63,215 nt of DNA, taken from positions 1 to 63,215 of the forward strand of contig JAGCUU010000041.1 of the NCBI GenBank assembly GCA_017962665.1, written 5' to 3'. The DNA comes from Bacteroidales bacterium (GTDB taxonomy: Bacteria; Bacteroidota; Bacteroidia; Bacteroidales; P3). Of the stretch, positions 35,553 through 43,314 are shown in pieces. The notes below the pieces were generated by a model. It saw nothing but the letters and a program-made list of their open reading frames with translations. It did not search any database and had not been told where the DNA came from. Both the position numbers and the translations under genes were made by a program. The stretch's first letter is position 1. Each line of letters starts with the position of its first letter.

Positions 35553-36745
35553 GCCAATAAGACAAGCAGCTGTGCTGTAAATATTCTCAGAAACATGGTG
35601 AGGGGGTAGACAGTGGCGTAGCCTGTGTTTGGCAGCTTGCAGCCCTCGGGGGCAATATTGTTGGCGAAAGCCAGCGTCGGCGGGTCGGTGTGCATTCCAC
35701 CGATAACACCCATAAGGGTGTAATAGTTGGTCTTCAGTACCAGACGACAGAAAAGGCCGAGGATAATTGGCGGGATGACGGTGATAATCAGTCCGTATAG
35801 AATCCACATATATCCGCCAGCCTGGATGGTGCCGACGAAGCTGCCGCCAGCGCCAAGTCCTACGCCGGCAAGGAATAGGGCTATGCCAACTTCACGCAAC
35901 ATCCAGACACCATGCGAGTCAGTGAACTCCGTGGTAAACCAGCCTTTTTTGACGCCAAGCCAGCTGCCTATCAGAGCAGCCACAAGTGGTCCTCCAGCAA
36001 GGCCTAACTTGACAGGTGCCGACATGCCAACAGGAATAGGTATGCTTCCCAGAAGGATACCCAATGCGATGATGACAAAGATGGGTATCAGGTTGACTTT
36101 GTGGCGTTGCGACGTAGGCGTGGCTGTCTTTTCTGTTTTTTCGACAAGCGTCTCTTCAGATGATGGCTCATTCTTTATGTCGATGCGGCAAAGGGGACGC
36201 AGAATGATGCATGTCATAATCATGCCGACCACTGCCAGGGGATAGGCCACTGCGTAGCCGTTGGCGAGGCGGTCGGCAGTGTCGGCCATTCCAAGGTCGC
36301 GCACTGCCTGTTGGGCAGCGGAAAGTCCAGGCGTGTTGGTCACGGCACCAGTGTACACTCCCGCCATGTCGTAGAGGCTCTCGCCTGCCAGCTTGGAGAC
36401 GATGACAGTGATGACAACACCAAGGGCTACATTAGTGAGCGCAATCAGATTGAGGGCGAGACCACCTTTCTTGAATGTGCGGAAGAATCCGGGTCCCACC
36501 TGCAGACCGACGGCAGTGACAAAGAGTATCAAGCCGAACTCCTTGATGATGTGCAACATGTCGTGATTGCAGCTGATGCCGAAAGCACTGAGGATAATGC
36601 CCACAAAAAGCACCCAGGTGATACCCAGCGAGATGCCTTTAATCTTGAACTTCCCCAGAAACAAACCAGCAAAAATTGAAACGGAGAGCATGAGCACGGT
36701 GGTTCCGACACCGCCATTGGTTAGAAGGGAAATAAACCAGTTCAT
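35549..36745 (-). CDS. AspT/YidE-type antiporter, short form
   Basis: A 398-residue inner-membrane carrier with two copies of the AspT/YidE/YbjL duplication: MNWFISLLTNGGVGTTVLML to the FGLILFVTAVGLQVGPGFF region, and the later LREVGIALFLAGVGLGAGGSFV region, each followed by a re-entrant NTPG/TDPPTLAFAN-like segment. Usual members are about 550 residues with two TrkA-C domains in the middle; here only a short hydrophilic loop (about 195-220, KNEPSSEETLVEKTEK) stands there, so regulation must differ. ATG 36745 is preferred; 36790 adds no membrane segment. AspT exchanges aspartate for alanine; other substrates are likely here. Confidence 0.8.
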   Translation of the reverse strand: MNWFISLLTNGGVGTTVLMLSVSIFAGLFLGKFKIKGISLGITWVLFVGIILSAFGISCNHDMLHIIKEFGLILFVTAVGLQVGPGFFRTFKKGGLALNLIALTNVALGVVITVIVSKLAGESLYDMAGVYTGAVTNTPGLSAAQQAVRDLGMADTADRLANGYAVAYPLAVVGMIMTCIILRPLCRIDIKNEPSSEETLVEKTEKTATPTSQRHKVNLIPIFVIIALGILLGSIPIPVGMSAPVKLGLAGGPLVAALIGSWLGVKKGWFTTEFTDSHGVWMLREVGIALFLAGVGLGAGGSFVGTIQAGGYMWILYGLIITVIPPIILGLFCRLVLKTNYYTLMGVIGGMHTDPPTLAFANNIAPEGCKLPNTGYATVYPLTMFLRIFTAQLLVLLA

Positions 36746-36829
36746 CTGTTCTTTGTTTAATAACAGAAAATTGAGAATTCGGCAGAACATGCCAAATTCT
36801 CAATTTTCAATTTTCAATTATCAATTGAA

Positions 36830-37831
36830 TTAGTCGCCTAATGTTGCAACCATAACGGCTTTGATAGTGTGCATGCGGTTCTCAGCCTCGTCGAAGACGA
36901 TGCTGTTCTCGCTCTCGAAGACATCTTCGGTCACCTCGATGCCGTTCAAGCCGAATTTCTCGTATACATCGCGACCAGCCTTGGTCTCCAGATTGTGGTA
37001 TGAAGGCAGACAATGCATGAACTTGCACTTAGGATTGCCGGTCTTCTTCATCAGGGCTGCGTTGACCTGGTAGGGCATCAACATCTTGATGCGCTCTTTC
37101 CACACGCTGTCGGGTTCGCCCATGCTGACCCAGATGTCGGTGTAGATGAAGTCGAGGCCCTTCACGCCCTTCTCAACGTCGTCGGTGACGGTGAGCTTGG
37201 CACCGGTCTCTTTGGCGATCTCCTGACACTTCTTGACAAGATCTTTCGCAGGTTGGAGTTTCTTGGGGGCGATGATGCGGATATCCATGCCCATCTTCAC
37301 GCCGCCGACCATCAGGCTGTTACCCATATTGTAGCGGGCATCACCTATATAAGCGAACTTCACCTGGTTGAGGGGTTTGTCGGTATGCTCCTGAATGGTC
37401 ATGAAGTCGGCCAGGATCTGGGTGGGGTGAGCCTCGGCGGTAAGACCGTTCCACACGGGCACGCCGGCGTATTTGGCCAATTCCTCGACTGTAGCCTGGT
37501 CAAAGCCACGATACTCGATGCCGTCGAACATGCGACCCAGCACGCGGGCGGTGTCCTTCATGCTCTCCTTGATGCCAATCTGGCTGCCGGTGGGGCCCAA
37601 ATAGGTAACATGGGCACCCTGGTCCTTTGCGCCGACCTCGAAGGCACAGCGTGTGCGGGTGGAGGTCTTCTCGAAAATAAGGGCGATGTTTTTACCGGTA
37701 AGGGTAGGACGCTCGCAGCCGGCATACTTGGCGCGTTTCAGATCGCGAGCCAAGTCGAGCAGATAGTTAAGTTCCTTCGGGCTGAAGTCTAAAATCTTCA
37801 GGAAATTGCGGTTTCTTAAATTGTAAGCCAT
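36830..37831 (-). CDS. arcB: Ornithine carbamoyltransferase
   Basis: A 333-residue enzyme that interconverts ornithine plus carbamoyl phosphate and citrulline. It has STRTR (carbamoyl-phosphate loop, about 56-60), [13 protein letters not shown] and MHCLP. Bacteroides-type N-succinylornithine transcarbamylases have a different substrate loop; this one is the standard OTC of ArcB/ArgI length. Next to carbamate kinase and a carrier, the likely flow is phosphorolysis of citrulline, so I use arcB, though argF/argI cannot be ruled out. An AATTTTGAATTATG-rich repeat separates it from the next gene. Confidence 0.9.
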   Translation of the reverse strand: MAYNLRNRNFLKILDFSPKELNYLLDLARDLKRAKYAGCERPTLTGKNIALIFEKTSTRTRCAFEVGAKDQGAHVTYLGPTGSQIGIKESMKDTARVLGRMFDGIEYRGFDQATVEELAKYAGVPVWNGLTAEAHPTQILADFMTIQEHTDKPLNQVKFAYIGDARYNMGNSLMVGGVKMGMDIRIIAPKKLQPAKDLVKKCQEIAKETGAKLTVTDDVEKGVKGLDFIYTDIWVSMGEPDSVWKERIKMLMPYQVNAALMKKTGNPKCKFMHCLPSYHNLETKAGRDVYEKFGLNGIEVTEDVFESENSIVFDEAENRMHTIKAVMVATLGD

Positions 37832-37869
37832 GTTTATTAATTTTGAATTATGAATTTTGAATTTCGATA

Positions 37870-38298
37870 CTATTCTTCTTCAAATATTTGGTCGTCGGAA
37901 TGTTTTTTGTAGTAACGCAAATACCATAGCCACGCTATGGCGCAAACCACCAATGTCCCAAGTCCTACTATCAACAGGGAGTTGCCGCCAGACCAATGCA
38001 TTATCATAAACAGCAAGCCGACAATGGCAGCTGCTGAAGCATAACCCGTCAGCGTCATTGCAAACTTCCATATAGCCATACCGCAAAGATAAGGACAGGG
38101 GAAGATACTACCCAAGAAAAACGCCACAAGGGCAAGCGTACCCATACCTGTTATGAGCAAACTGTCGCCTGTATGCACAACAAGCAGTTTCAAAACAACA
38201 CCTACCACAGTCCCTGCTACGCCTATCAAGGCCAACGTCTTCATAAAGGATTTGAACTGCGGTGAATCCGTCACCTTATTCGTCAGTTGTGTACCCAT
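37870..38298 (-). CDS. Small four-helix membrane protein
   Basis: A 142-residue protein with four membrane segments (about 17-35, 43-62, 72-92 and 98-118) and an acidic end (DDQIFEEE). I do not recognise the family. It sits between carbamate kinase and OTC with gaps of 30 and 38 bases and is probably cotranscribed, but nothing in it points to a role in transport or catalysis. Confidence 0.65.
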   Translation of the reverse strand: MGTQLTNKVTDSPQFKSFMKTLALIGVAGTVVGVVLKLLVVHTGDSLLITGMGTLALVAFFLGSIFPCPYLCGMAIWKFAMTLTGYASAAAIVGLLFMIMHWSGGNSLLIVGLGTLVVCAIAWLWYLRYYKKHSDDQIFEEE

Positions 38299-38328
38299 AA
38301 TCTGTTGTTTTGGATTAATACAGCCTCG

Positions 38329-39279
38329 TTATCGAACAATCCTCGTTCCGCAGTGTGGGTTGTCCAACTGGCCAGCCTCGGTGATTATACACTCCGCTTT
38401 CCTGCCAATTTTGGCCTGATGTTCCACAAACATGATGGCGGCGCGTATTTTGGGTGCCATACTGCCTTCTGCGAACTGCCCCTCTTCGAGGTATTTCTTG
38501 GCCTCGTCGATGGTAATGGTGTCGAGAGCCTGCTCGTTCTCCTTGCGGAAGTTAATATAGACCTTGGGGACATCGGTAAGAATGAAGAACTCATCGGCTC
38601 CAATCTCTATAGCACAGAGAGCACTGGCGAGGTCCTTGTCGATGACGGCCTCAACGCCCGTCACACGGTCGCTCTCCTCCACGCATGGAATGCCGCCGCC
38701 GCCGACGGTGACAACGATGTTGCCAGCCTTGGCGAGTTTCTCTACCACCTTGATATTGTTTATTCTTACAGGACGGGGGGAAGCCACAACTTTACGCCAA
38801 CCATTTCCTTTAGGATCTTCCTTATATTTTGCACCCGTCTCGGCAGCAAACGCTTCCGCCTGTTCCTTGGTGTAGTAAGGACCTACCGGTTTGGTGGGAT
38901 TCTGGAACATCGGATCGAGTTTGTTAACGGCCACCATCGTGACAAGTGTAACCACATTACGCTGTATATCATTACGGGCCATCACGTTACGCATACCCAT
39001 TTCAATCATATATGCTATAGAGCCCTGTGTCTCTGCAACACAAAAATCCATTGGCATCGCCTCAATGCCTTTGGCTCTACCAGCTTCATGCTGAAGCATA
39101 ACATTACCGACCTGGGGTCCGTTACCATGTCCAATAACGACATTATAGTTGCGTTTTAATAGGTTACAAAGGCTCTCACATGTCTGTTCGACGTTGGCAA
39201 GCTGTTCTCTGTATGTACCCTTTTGTCCGCTACGAAGCAGGGCATTACCGCCGAAAGCAACTACTGCAAGTTTTTTCAT
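38329..39279 (-). CDS. arcC: Carbamate kinase
   Basis: A 316-residue amino-acid-kinase-fold enzyme that makes ATP from carbamoyl phosphate and ADP. It shows AFGGNALL near the start, GHGNGPQVG (about 50-58), RPVRI, the nucleotide loop TVGGGGIPC and the Lys-bearing VIDKDLASALCA, ending KIRAAIMFVE. It is the first gene of a minus-strand unit with OTC, the AspT-like carrier and a porin. No arginine deiminase lies in the window, so the substrate entering the pathway may be citrulline itself. A palindrome near the promoter suggests regulated expression. Confidence 0.95.
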   Translation of the reverse strand: MKKLAVVAFGGNALLRSGQKGTYREQLANVEQTCESLCNLLKRNYNVVIGHGNGPQVGNVMLQHEAGRAKGIEAMPMDFCVAETQGSIAYMIEMGMRNVMARNDIQRNVVTLVTMVAVNKLDPMFQNPTKPVGPYYTKEQAEAFAAETGAKYKEDPKGNGWRKVVASPRPVRINNIKVVEKLAKAGNIVVTVGGGGIPCVEESDRVTGVEAVIDKDLASALCAIEIGADEFFILTDVPKVYINFRKENEQALDTITIDEAKKYLEEGQFAEGSMAPKIRAAIMFVEHQAKIGRKAECIITEAGQLDNPHCGTRIVR

Positions 39280-39310
39280 TTGTATATATTTATCTTATTA
39301 TCAAAAAAAT

Positions 39311-39341
39311 GCACTTTCTTTCATTTACAGAAAGAGAGTGC
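39311..39341 (-). promoter_or_regulatory. Inverted repeat at the arc operon start
   Basis: GCACTTTCTTTC and GAAAGAGAGTGC (one mismatch) flank seven bases. It touches the -7 box and covers the predicted transcription start, a position suited to a repressor. It does not resemble a standard ARG box. Confidence 0.5.
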
Positions 39342-39369
39342 AAATATACAACTTTTCAATGAATTACAA
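39341..39369 (-). promoter_or_regulatory. Promoter of the arc operon
   Basis: On the minus strand, TATATTTG (39348-39341) with TTG (39369-39367) 18 bases upstream. Confidence 0.6.
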
Positions 39370-39407
39370 TTATTCTCGCAGTTTTTTTTCAGTCAGATAA
39401 CAAAAAA

Positions 39408-39914
39408 TCAAACCTTGAACTTGTATTCCAACTTGGATAGTTCTTCATTGGCTTTGACGATTTTCTTTTTCAGACCGGATTTATATGTTACCAATTTATG
39501 CATCAACGTATCGTCTCCGAGGGCGAGCATCTGCATCGCGAGGATGGCAGCATTTTGGGCACCGTTTATGGCTACTGTCGCCACTGGGATTCCAGGAGGC
39601 ATCTGAAGTATGGCCAGTGTGGCATCGAGACCTTCAAGGCATGAGCCTTTTATGGGCACTCCGATGACCGGCAGAGGCGTTTCGGCGGCTATGACGCCCG
39701 GCAGGGCAGCTGCCATACCTGCGCCGGCAATGATAACACGTATACCTCGCGATTGTGCATTGCGTGCGAAATCACTGACTTCGGCTGGTGTGCGGTGTGC
39801 GGACAGGGCGTTAACCTCGAAGGGTATCTCCATCTCCTCAAAGAACTGACAGGCTTTCTCCATAACTGGCAGGTCGGAGGTGCTGCCCATAATTATGCTG
39901 ACAATAGGATTCAT
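39408..39914 (-). CDS. purE: N5-CAIR mutase PurE
   Basis: A 168-residue purine enzyme converting N5-carboxy-AIR to CAIR. It has IIMGSTSDLPVM at the start, LSAHRTP (about 38-44), IAGAGMAAALPGVIA and VPIKGSCLEGLD, MPPGIPVATVAINGA: the complete PurE core and length of the class I form. The gene ends its own minus-strand group with the gate-domain gene 70 bases upstream. Confidence 0.96.
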   Translation of the reverse strand: MNPIVSIIMGSTSDLPVMEKACQFFEEMEIPFEVNALSAHRTPAEVSDFARNAQSRGIRVIIAGAGMAAALPGVIAAETPLPVIGVPIKGSCLEGLDATLAILQMPPGIPVATVAINGAQNAAILAMQMLALGDDTLMHKLVTYKSGLKKKIVKANEELSKLEYKFKV

Positions 39915-39934
39915 GGTTATTTTTTTTAAATTTT

Positions 39935-39980
39935 TTCTAGAATGTCTAGATTCTCTATATTTTCTAGAGTGCCTAGAATT
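39935..39980. repeat. CTAGA-rich intergenic repeat
   Basis: Repeated TCTAGAA/TCTAGAT/CCTAGAA units before purE, like those at 6269-6315. Confidence 0.5.
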
Positions 39981-39984
39981 AAAA

Positions 39985-41244
39985 CTATAAAATAATTGAC
40001 AAAAGCACGTACAGCCAGTGGGCGGCCACGCCGGCGCAAAGGCCTCCGATGGTATGGGCTCCGATAGCTTTGCCTATGAGTTTGCGGTAGCCAAGGCTGT
40101 CGAGCATTGCCGTATGTGTGCTGAGATATCCACTCCAGCACATTCCCATAGCTGTGAACACAGCAATGGCGTTGTTGGTGATGATGCCCATGGCATCGAA
40201 CGTAGGCACCAGACCGATGGCGGCGCCAACGGCACCCAAGGCGGTGATCGGGAAGCCCACCAGGGCTCCGTTATCGAAACCGAACAGCCAATAGAATATG
40301 AAGTTAATCTTGTCGGCAAGCCATGTAATTACGGGGACACCCTCGTATGCCTTACCCAAATATTCTCCATGTTCACCAGCAGGACCGAATGTGAGCATCA
40401 TCACGATGGTGGAGATGCAAAGCACACCAGGGATGATAGCTACGCCAATACCGACTCCACTCTTTCCACCGTCGAGCATAGCATTGAGAAATCGCTGGAA
40501 GATACTGCCTTCACTTTTGAACGAGATGTTCTGTTCAGTACCTTCTTCCTCAGTGACAGGACTATCCATTTCTGGATAGCTTTTCAGCGTGAATCGTTGC
40601 ATTAGCCGAGTTGAGACGATGCTGCCAATCACTGCACCCATCAGTCCTACCAATGCACCACTGCCATAACCTTTTCCAGTCATGAAGGCTATCACCACCA
40701 AACCCATGCCGAAAGCAGTGCCGAAGTTGGTAAGGCTTACCAACTGGTATTTTTTGAAATACCGAGAGAAATTATTATCCTTGGCCAGCGAGATAATGGC
40801 AGGATTGTCGCTGAGGAAGGTCATCACAGCACCGAGGGCAGCCACGCCAGGCAGGTTGTAGAGCGGTTTCATCAGTGGGCGCAGAATATTCTCCATAAGT
40901 CGCACCACACCGAACTCGGTAAGCAATTTTGATATGGCACCCATAAGAACGCATATAGCCATTATGTAAAACACCGTCTCAAGCAGCAGGCTGTATGCTG
41001 TCTGCATGAATGTATTGAGCATGTTTGGCAGCGTCATCCTATAGGCCAAAAAACCGAAGAAAGCAAAGAAACATATCAAAAAGATAATAGCCTCGAAACT
41101 ACGAAGTGTAGTGAATTTAAAACGGCTGAGCTTGCGTGGTTTGTCTTTGTCTGTTTTTTTATCCACAGTCTCATGGTGACGGAACACCTCAAAAGGGTTC
41201 AAAACAGAGAGGAGGCTGTGACGTTTGTTGTTGTTTTCGTCCAT
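39985..41244 (-). CDS. Gate/nucleoside-recognition domain membrane protein
   Basis: A 419-residue inner-membrane protein with a hydrophilic N-terminus of about 45 residues and 8-10 membrane segments. The two gate-like halves are seen at about 90-200 (LMENILRPLMKPLYNLPG, TFLSDNPAIISLAKDN, NFGTAFGMGLVVIAFM) and 285-415 (GKSGVGIGVAIIPGV, FGFDNGALVGFPITALGAVG). This fits the CD0519/CD1768 family of unknown transporters. A conserved pair of NPA and NGA-type segments may line a pore. The neighbouring porin at 41301 suggests they import one substrate together; which is not known. Confidence 0.75.
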   Translation of the reverse strand: MDENNNKRHSLLSVLNPFEVFRHHETVDKKTDKDKPRKLSRFKFTTLRSFEAIIFLICFFAFFGFLAYRMTLPNMLNTFMQTAYSLLLETVFYIMAICVLMGAISKLLTEFGVVRLMENILRPLMKPLYNLPGVAALGAVMTFLSDNPAIISLAKDNNFSRYFKKYQLVSLTNFGTAFGMGLVVIAFMTGKGYGSGALVGLMGAVIGSIVSTRLMQRFTLKSYPEMDSPVTEEEGTEQNISFKSEGSIFQRFLNAMLDGGKSGVGIGVAIIPGVLCISTIVMMLTFGPAGEHGEYLGKAYEGVPVITWLADKINFIFYWLFGFDNGALVGFPITALGAVGAAIGLVPTFDAMGIITNNAIAVFTAMGMCWSGYLSTHTAMLDSLGYRKLIGKAIGAHTIGGLCAGVAAHWLYVLLSIIL

Positions 41245-41300
41245 AGGGATTAGTAAATAGTAATTGGTGAATAGTGATAAGTGAATGGGTCAATAACTCT

Positions 41301-42410
41301 TTATAATCCACGTTCGAGGAACATGCGATGGATATTCATGTGCCAGGTGATGCCGATATTGGCCGTGAAGCTGTCATTGCGAAGCGAGGTGTTGGTGTAG
41401 TTGTTTTCGACCTTGGTGTTGCGGTTTGCCACGAAACCATGCAGTCGCACATCCTTGCAAAAAGAGGGATTGTATTCAAAGCCAACGCCGTAAGTGATAA
41501 TGCTATTGCCTGCAGGAGTAAGGCAGTCGAGTCCGATTGTGCTGACGAGGTCGACATCGGAGTGGTTCTGTTCGTAAGCTCCCTTGACAAACATATTCAA
41601 CTCGCCGGAGATATGGAAGTTCAAGCAACTTACAAGAGCATAGTTTTTGCCCCAGTCGTCAGAAGCAAGTGCGTGGTGGATAAGGTCAAGATAGATATCC
41701 CAGCGGTCATACAGAAGCTTATGTCCCAGCGCTATATAATTCATATATCCATTGTCTGAACGCTCAAACATGTTGACCGAGTAGAGTGTCCTAAAGTGAC
41801 CGAATTTACCAGACCAAAAAAGGCTGTATGCCAGCAGGCCGCTACGCCATTCCGAGCCACGGGACTGTCCAATGGAGGCTCCATAGTAGACGTATGGCGA
41901 ATTGGCCACCTGAGCCAAAAACAGATGGTTGCCATCAGTGCTGTTGTAGCCGGCAGCGGCACCGAGCTGGAAACAGTAAAAATTATCCCAGTAGTTGGTG
42001 CTGAACAGCACGTCGATGGGTGCCGCATCGTACTCAAAGCCGCCCACAGCCAGAGCATCCTTGCCCAGACGGAACATCCACTTCTTATTCGGACGATATG
42101 TCAGGTAGAGGAAGTCGGTGTTGTCGAACAGCGACACGTGCCCCGGCGAAGCAATAATGCGCTGGCGGAAGAAATAGCTGAATTTCTCGCCAAGATCGCC
42201 TCCAACCACAAAGTTGAAATATTTGCCGTGAAAGCCATAATCGTCGTCAGTGGTGCCGTTGTTGTCCATATGTATAAAGTCGAAGTCGGCGCGGGCCTCG
42301 AGGCTCACCTGTGTGAACACCGGCGAGAAAACAACCTGTGCCTTGGCTTTGCCACAGAAAAAAAATACAGCGGCTCCAATCAAGCTAAGTATTATACTTT
42401 TTGTTTTCAA
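41301..42410 (-). CDS. Outer-membrane porin
   Basis: A 369-residue barrel beginning with a signal peptide (KTKSIILSLIGAAVFFFCG, KAKAQ). The start is TTG 42410: the longer ATG at 42458 lies upstream of the predicted transcription start (about 42441), so it cannot be used, and no other start precedes the signal peptide. Strands such as ARADFDFIHMDN, FSYFFRQRIIAS and KKWMFRLGKDALAVGG resemble OprO/OprP-like porins of Bacteroidota. The specific function is unknown. It precedes the gate-domain gene by 56 bases. Confidence 0.75.
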   Translation of the reverse strand: MKTKSIILSLIGAAVFFFCGKAKAQVVFSPVFTQVSLEARADFDFIHMDNNGTTDDDYGFHGKYFNFVVGGDLGEKFSYFFRQRIIASPGHVSLFDNTDFLYLTYRPNKKWMFRLGKDALAVGGFEYDAAPIDVLFSTNYWDNFYCFQLGAAAGYNSTDGNHLFLAQVANSPYVYYGASIGQSRGSEWRSGLLAYSLFWSGKFGHFRTLYSVNMFERSDNGYMNYIALGHKLLYDRWDIYLDLIHHALASDDWGKNYALVSCLNFHISGELNMFVKGAYEQNHSDVDLVSTIGLDCLTPAGNSIITYGVGFEYNPSFCKDVRLHGFVANRNTKVENNYTNTSLRNDSFTANIGITWHMNIHRMFLERGL

Positions 42411-42447
42411 TGTATTAAAATTTGAATTAACATATTGTTCGGAAGTG

Positions 42448-42455
42448 CAAAAATA
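42448..42455 (-). promoter_or_regulatory. -7 box of the porin/purE unit
   Basis: On the minus strand TATTTTTG. It implies a start near 42441 and a leader of about 30 bases before TTG 42410. Confidence 0.6.
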
Positions 42456-42517
42456 CATCTATTTAACGTAATTTCAAAAAAAACATAAAAAAAAGAGGCT
42501 GAACGGAAAAAAAATAC

Positions 42518-42525
42518 TATCTTTG
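42518..42525 (+). promoter_or_regulatory. -7 box of the TIR/CHAT operon
   Basis: TATCTTTG, giving a transcription start near 42532 and a short leader to 42560. No TTG sits at the ideal distance, so it may need an activator or be weak. Confidence 0.55.
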
Positions 42526-42559
42526 CCAACAAAATAAAAACACTACAACTATGCATAAA

Positions 42560-43294
42560 ATGAGTACAATCAAAAAATTATGGATTGCCGGACTCTTTAT
42601 TTCCGCCGCTTTCGCAGCCAATGCACAATTAACACATTTGGAGCAGTCCATCTTCTTGAACTTTAATGCCCCGATGGCTTCATTCAATGATGATGCAGCA
42701 AAGAACGGATTGAACGACTACATTCCAATGACCCGTTTCAATGTCGGAACAAACGCCGCAATAGGCGTAGGTATCGGATATCGTGTATGTTACCGCTTTG
42801 ACGTAGGATTTGGCGAAGTGTCCCCCTACCTCCATGCCGACCTCCAATGGAACCGCATCAAATCCGACACCCGTGACCTATACCTGCAAGCAGGCAACGG
42901 CAGTGCTCCAAACTACTTCAACATTCCCATCTTTGTCGGTGTAAACTACCGCTACCAGCTTACCGACATCTTTACCCCATTTGGTGAGTTCGGATTAGGC
43001 CCTGACTTTATGATTTGCACAAAGGAATCAGGCACTCTTCCATCTGCCGGTGGCAAATTCGAGATGAAATATCGTCCCACTTGTGAGGTTGCCTGGCAGA
43101 TAGGTGCCGGATGCTATTTCGGACAGCATGTAAGCGCAAGTCTGCACTACAATGGTTTTGGAAAACATGCCATTGAATACACAAGTTCCACCACAGTGCC
43201 GGAAGGCACCCTTCAGCTGGCTGACGCGTCAAGCCCGGCCACAAAATCCCGCAACATCGGATTACTATCGCTTCGCATCGGATTCCATTTCTGA
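42560..43294 (+). CDS. Outer-membrane beta-barrel protein
   Basis: A 244-residue barrel with signal peptide MSTIKKLWIAGLFISAAFAANA; this second Met (42560) gives a better signal peptide than 42551. Strands include ARFNVGTNAAIGVGIGYRVCY-like and VNYRYQLTDIFTPFGEFGLG sections, and the terminal strand is IGLLSLRIGFHF. It is about the size of an eight- or ten-stranded barrel of the OmpA/OprF-like type. First gene of the eight-gene unit; the TIR gene follows by 20 bases. It may anchor the system in the outer membrane (inference). Confidence 0.75.
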   Translation: MSTIKKLWIAGLFISAAFAANAQLTHLEQSIFLNFNAPMASFNDDAAKNGLNDYIPMTRFNVGTNAAIGVGIGYRVCYRFDVGFGEVSPYLHADLQWNRIKSDTRDLYLQAGNGSAPNYFNIPIFVGVNYRYQLTDIFTPFGEFGLGPDFMICTKESGTLPSAGGKFEMKYRPTCEVAWQIGAGCYFGQHVSASLHYNGFGKHAIEYTSSTTVPEGTLQLADASSPATKSRNIGLLSLRIGFHF

Positions 43295-43314
43295 TTTAGG
43301 GAAGTGGCGCACTG

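Noticed and set aside
37013-39159. Plus-strand frames of 259 and 290 residues over OTC and carbamate kinase
   Set aside because: Both are antisense to enzymes with full catalytic motifs; no signal or domain is seen.
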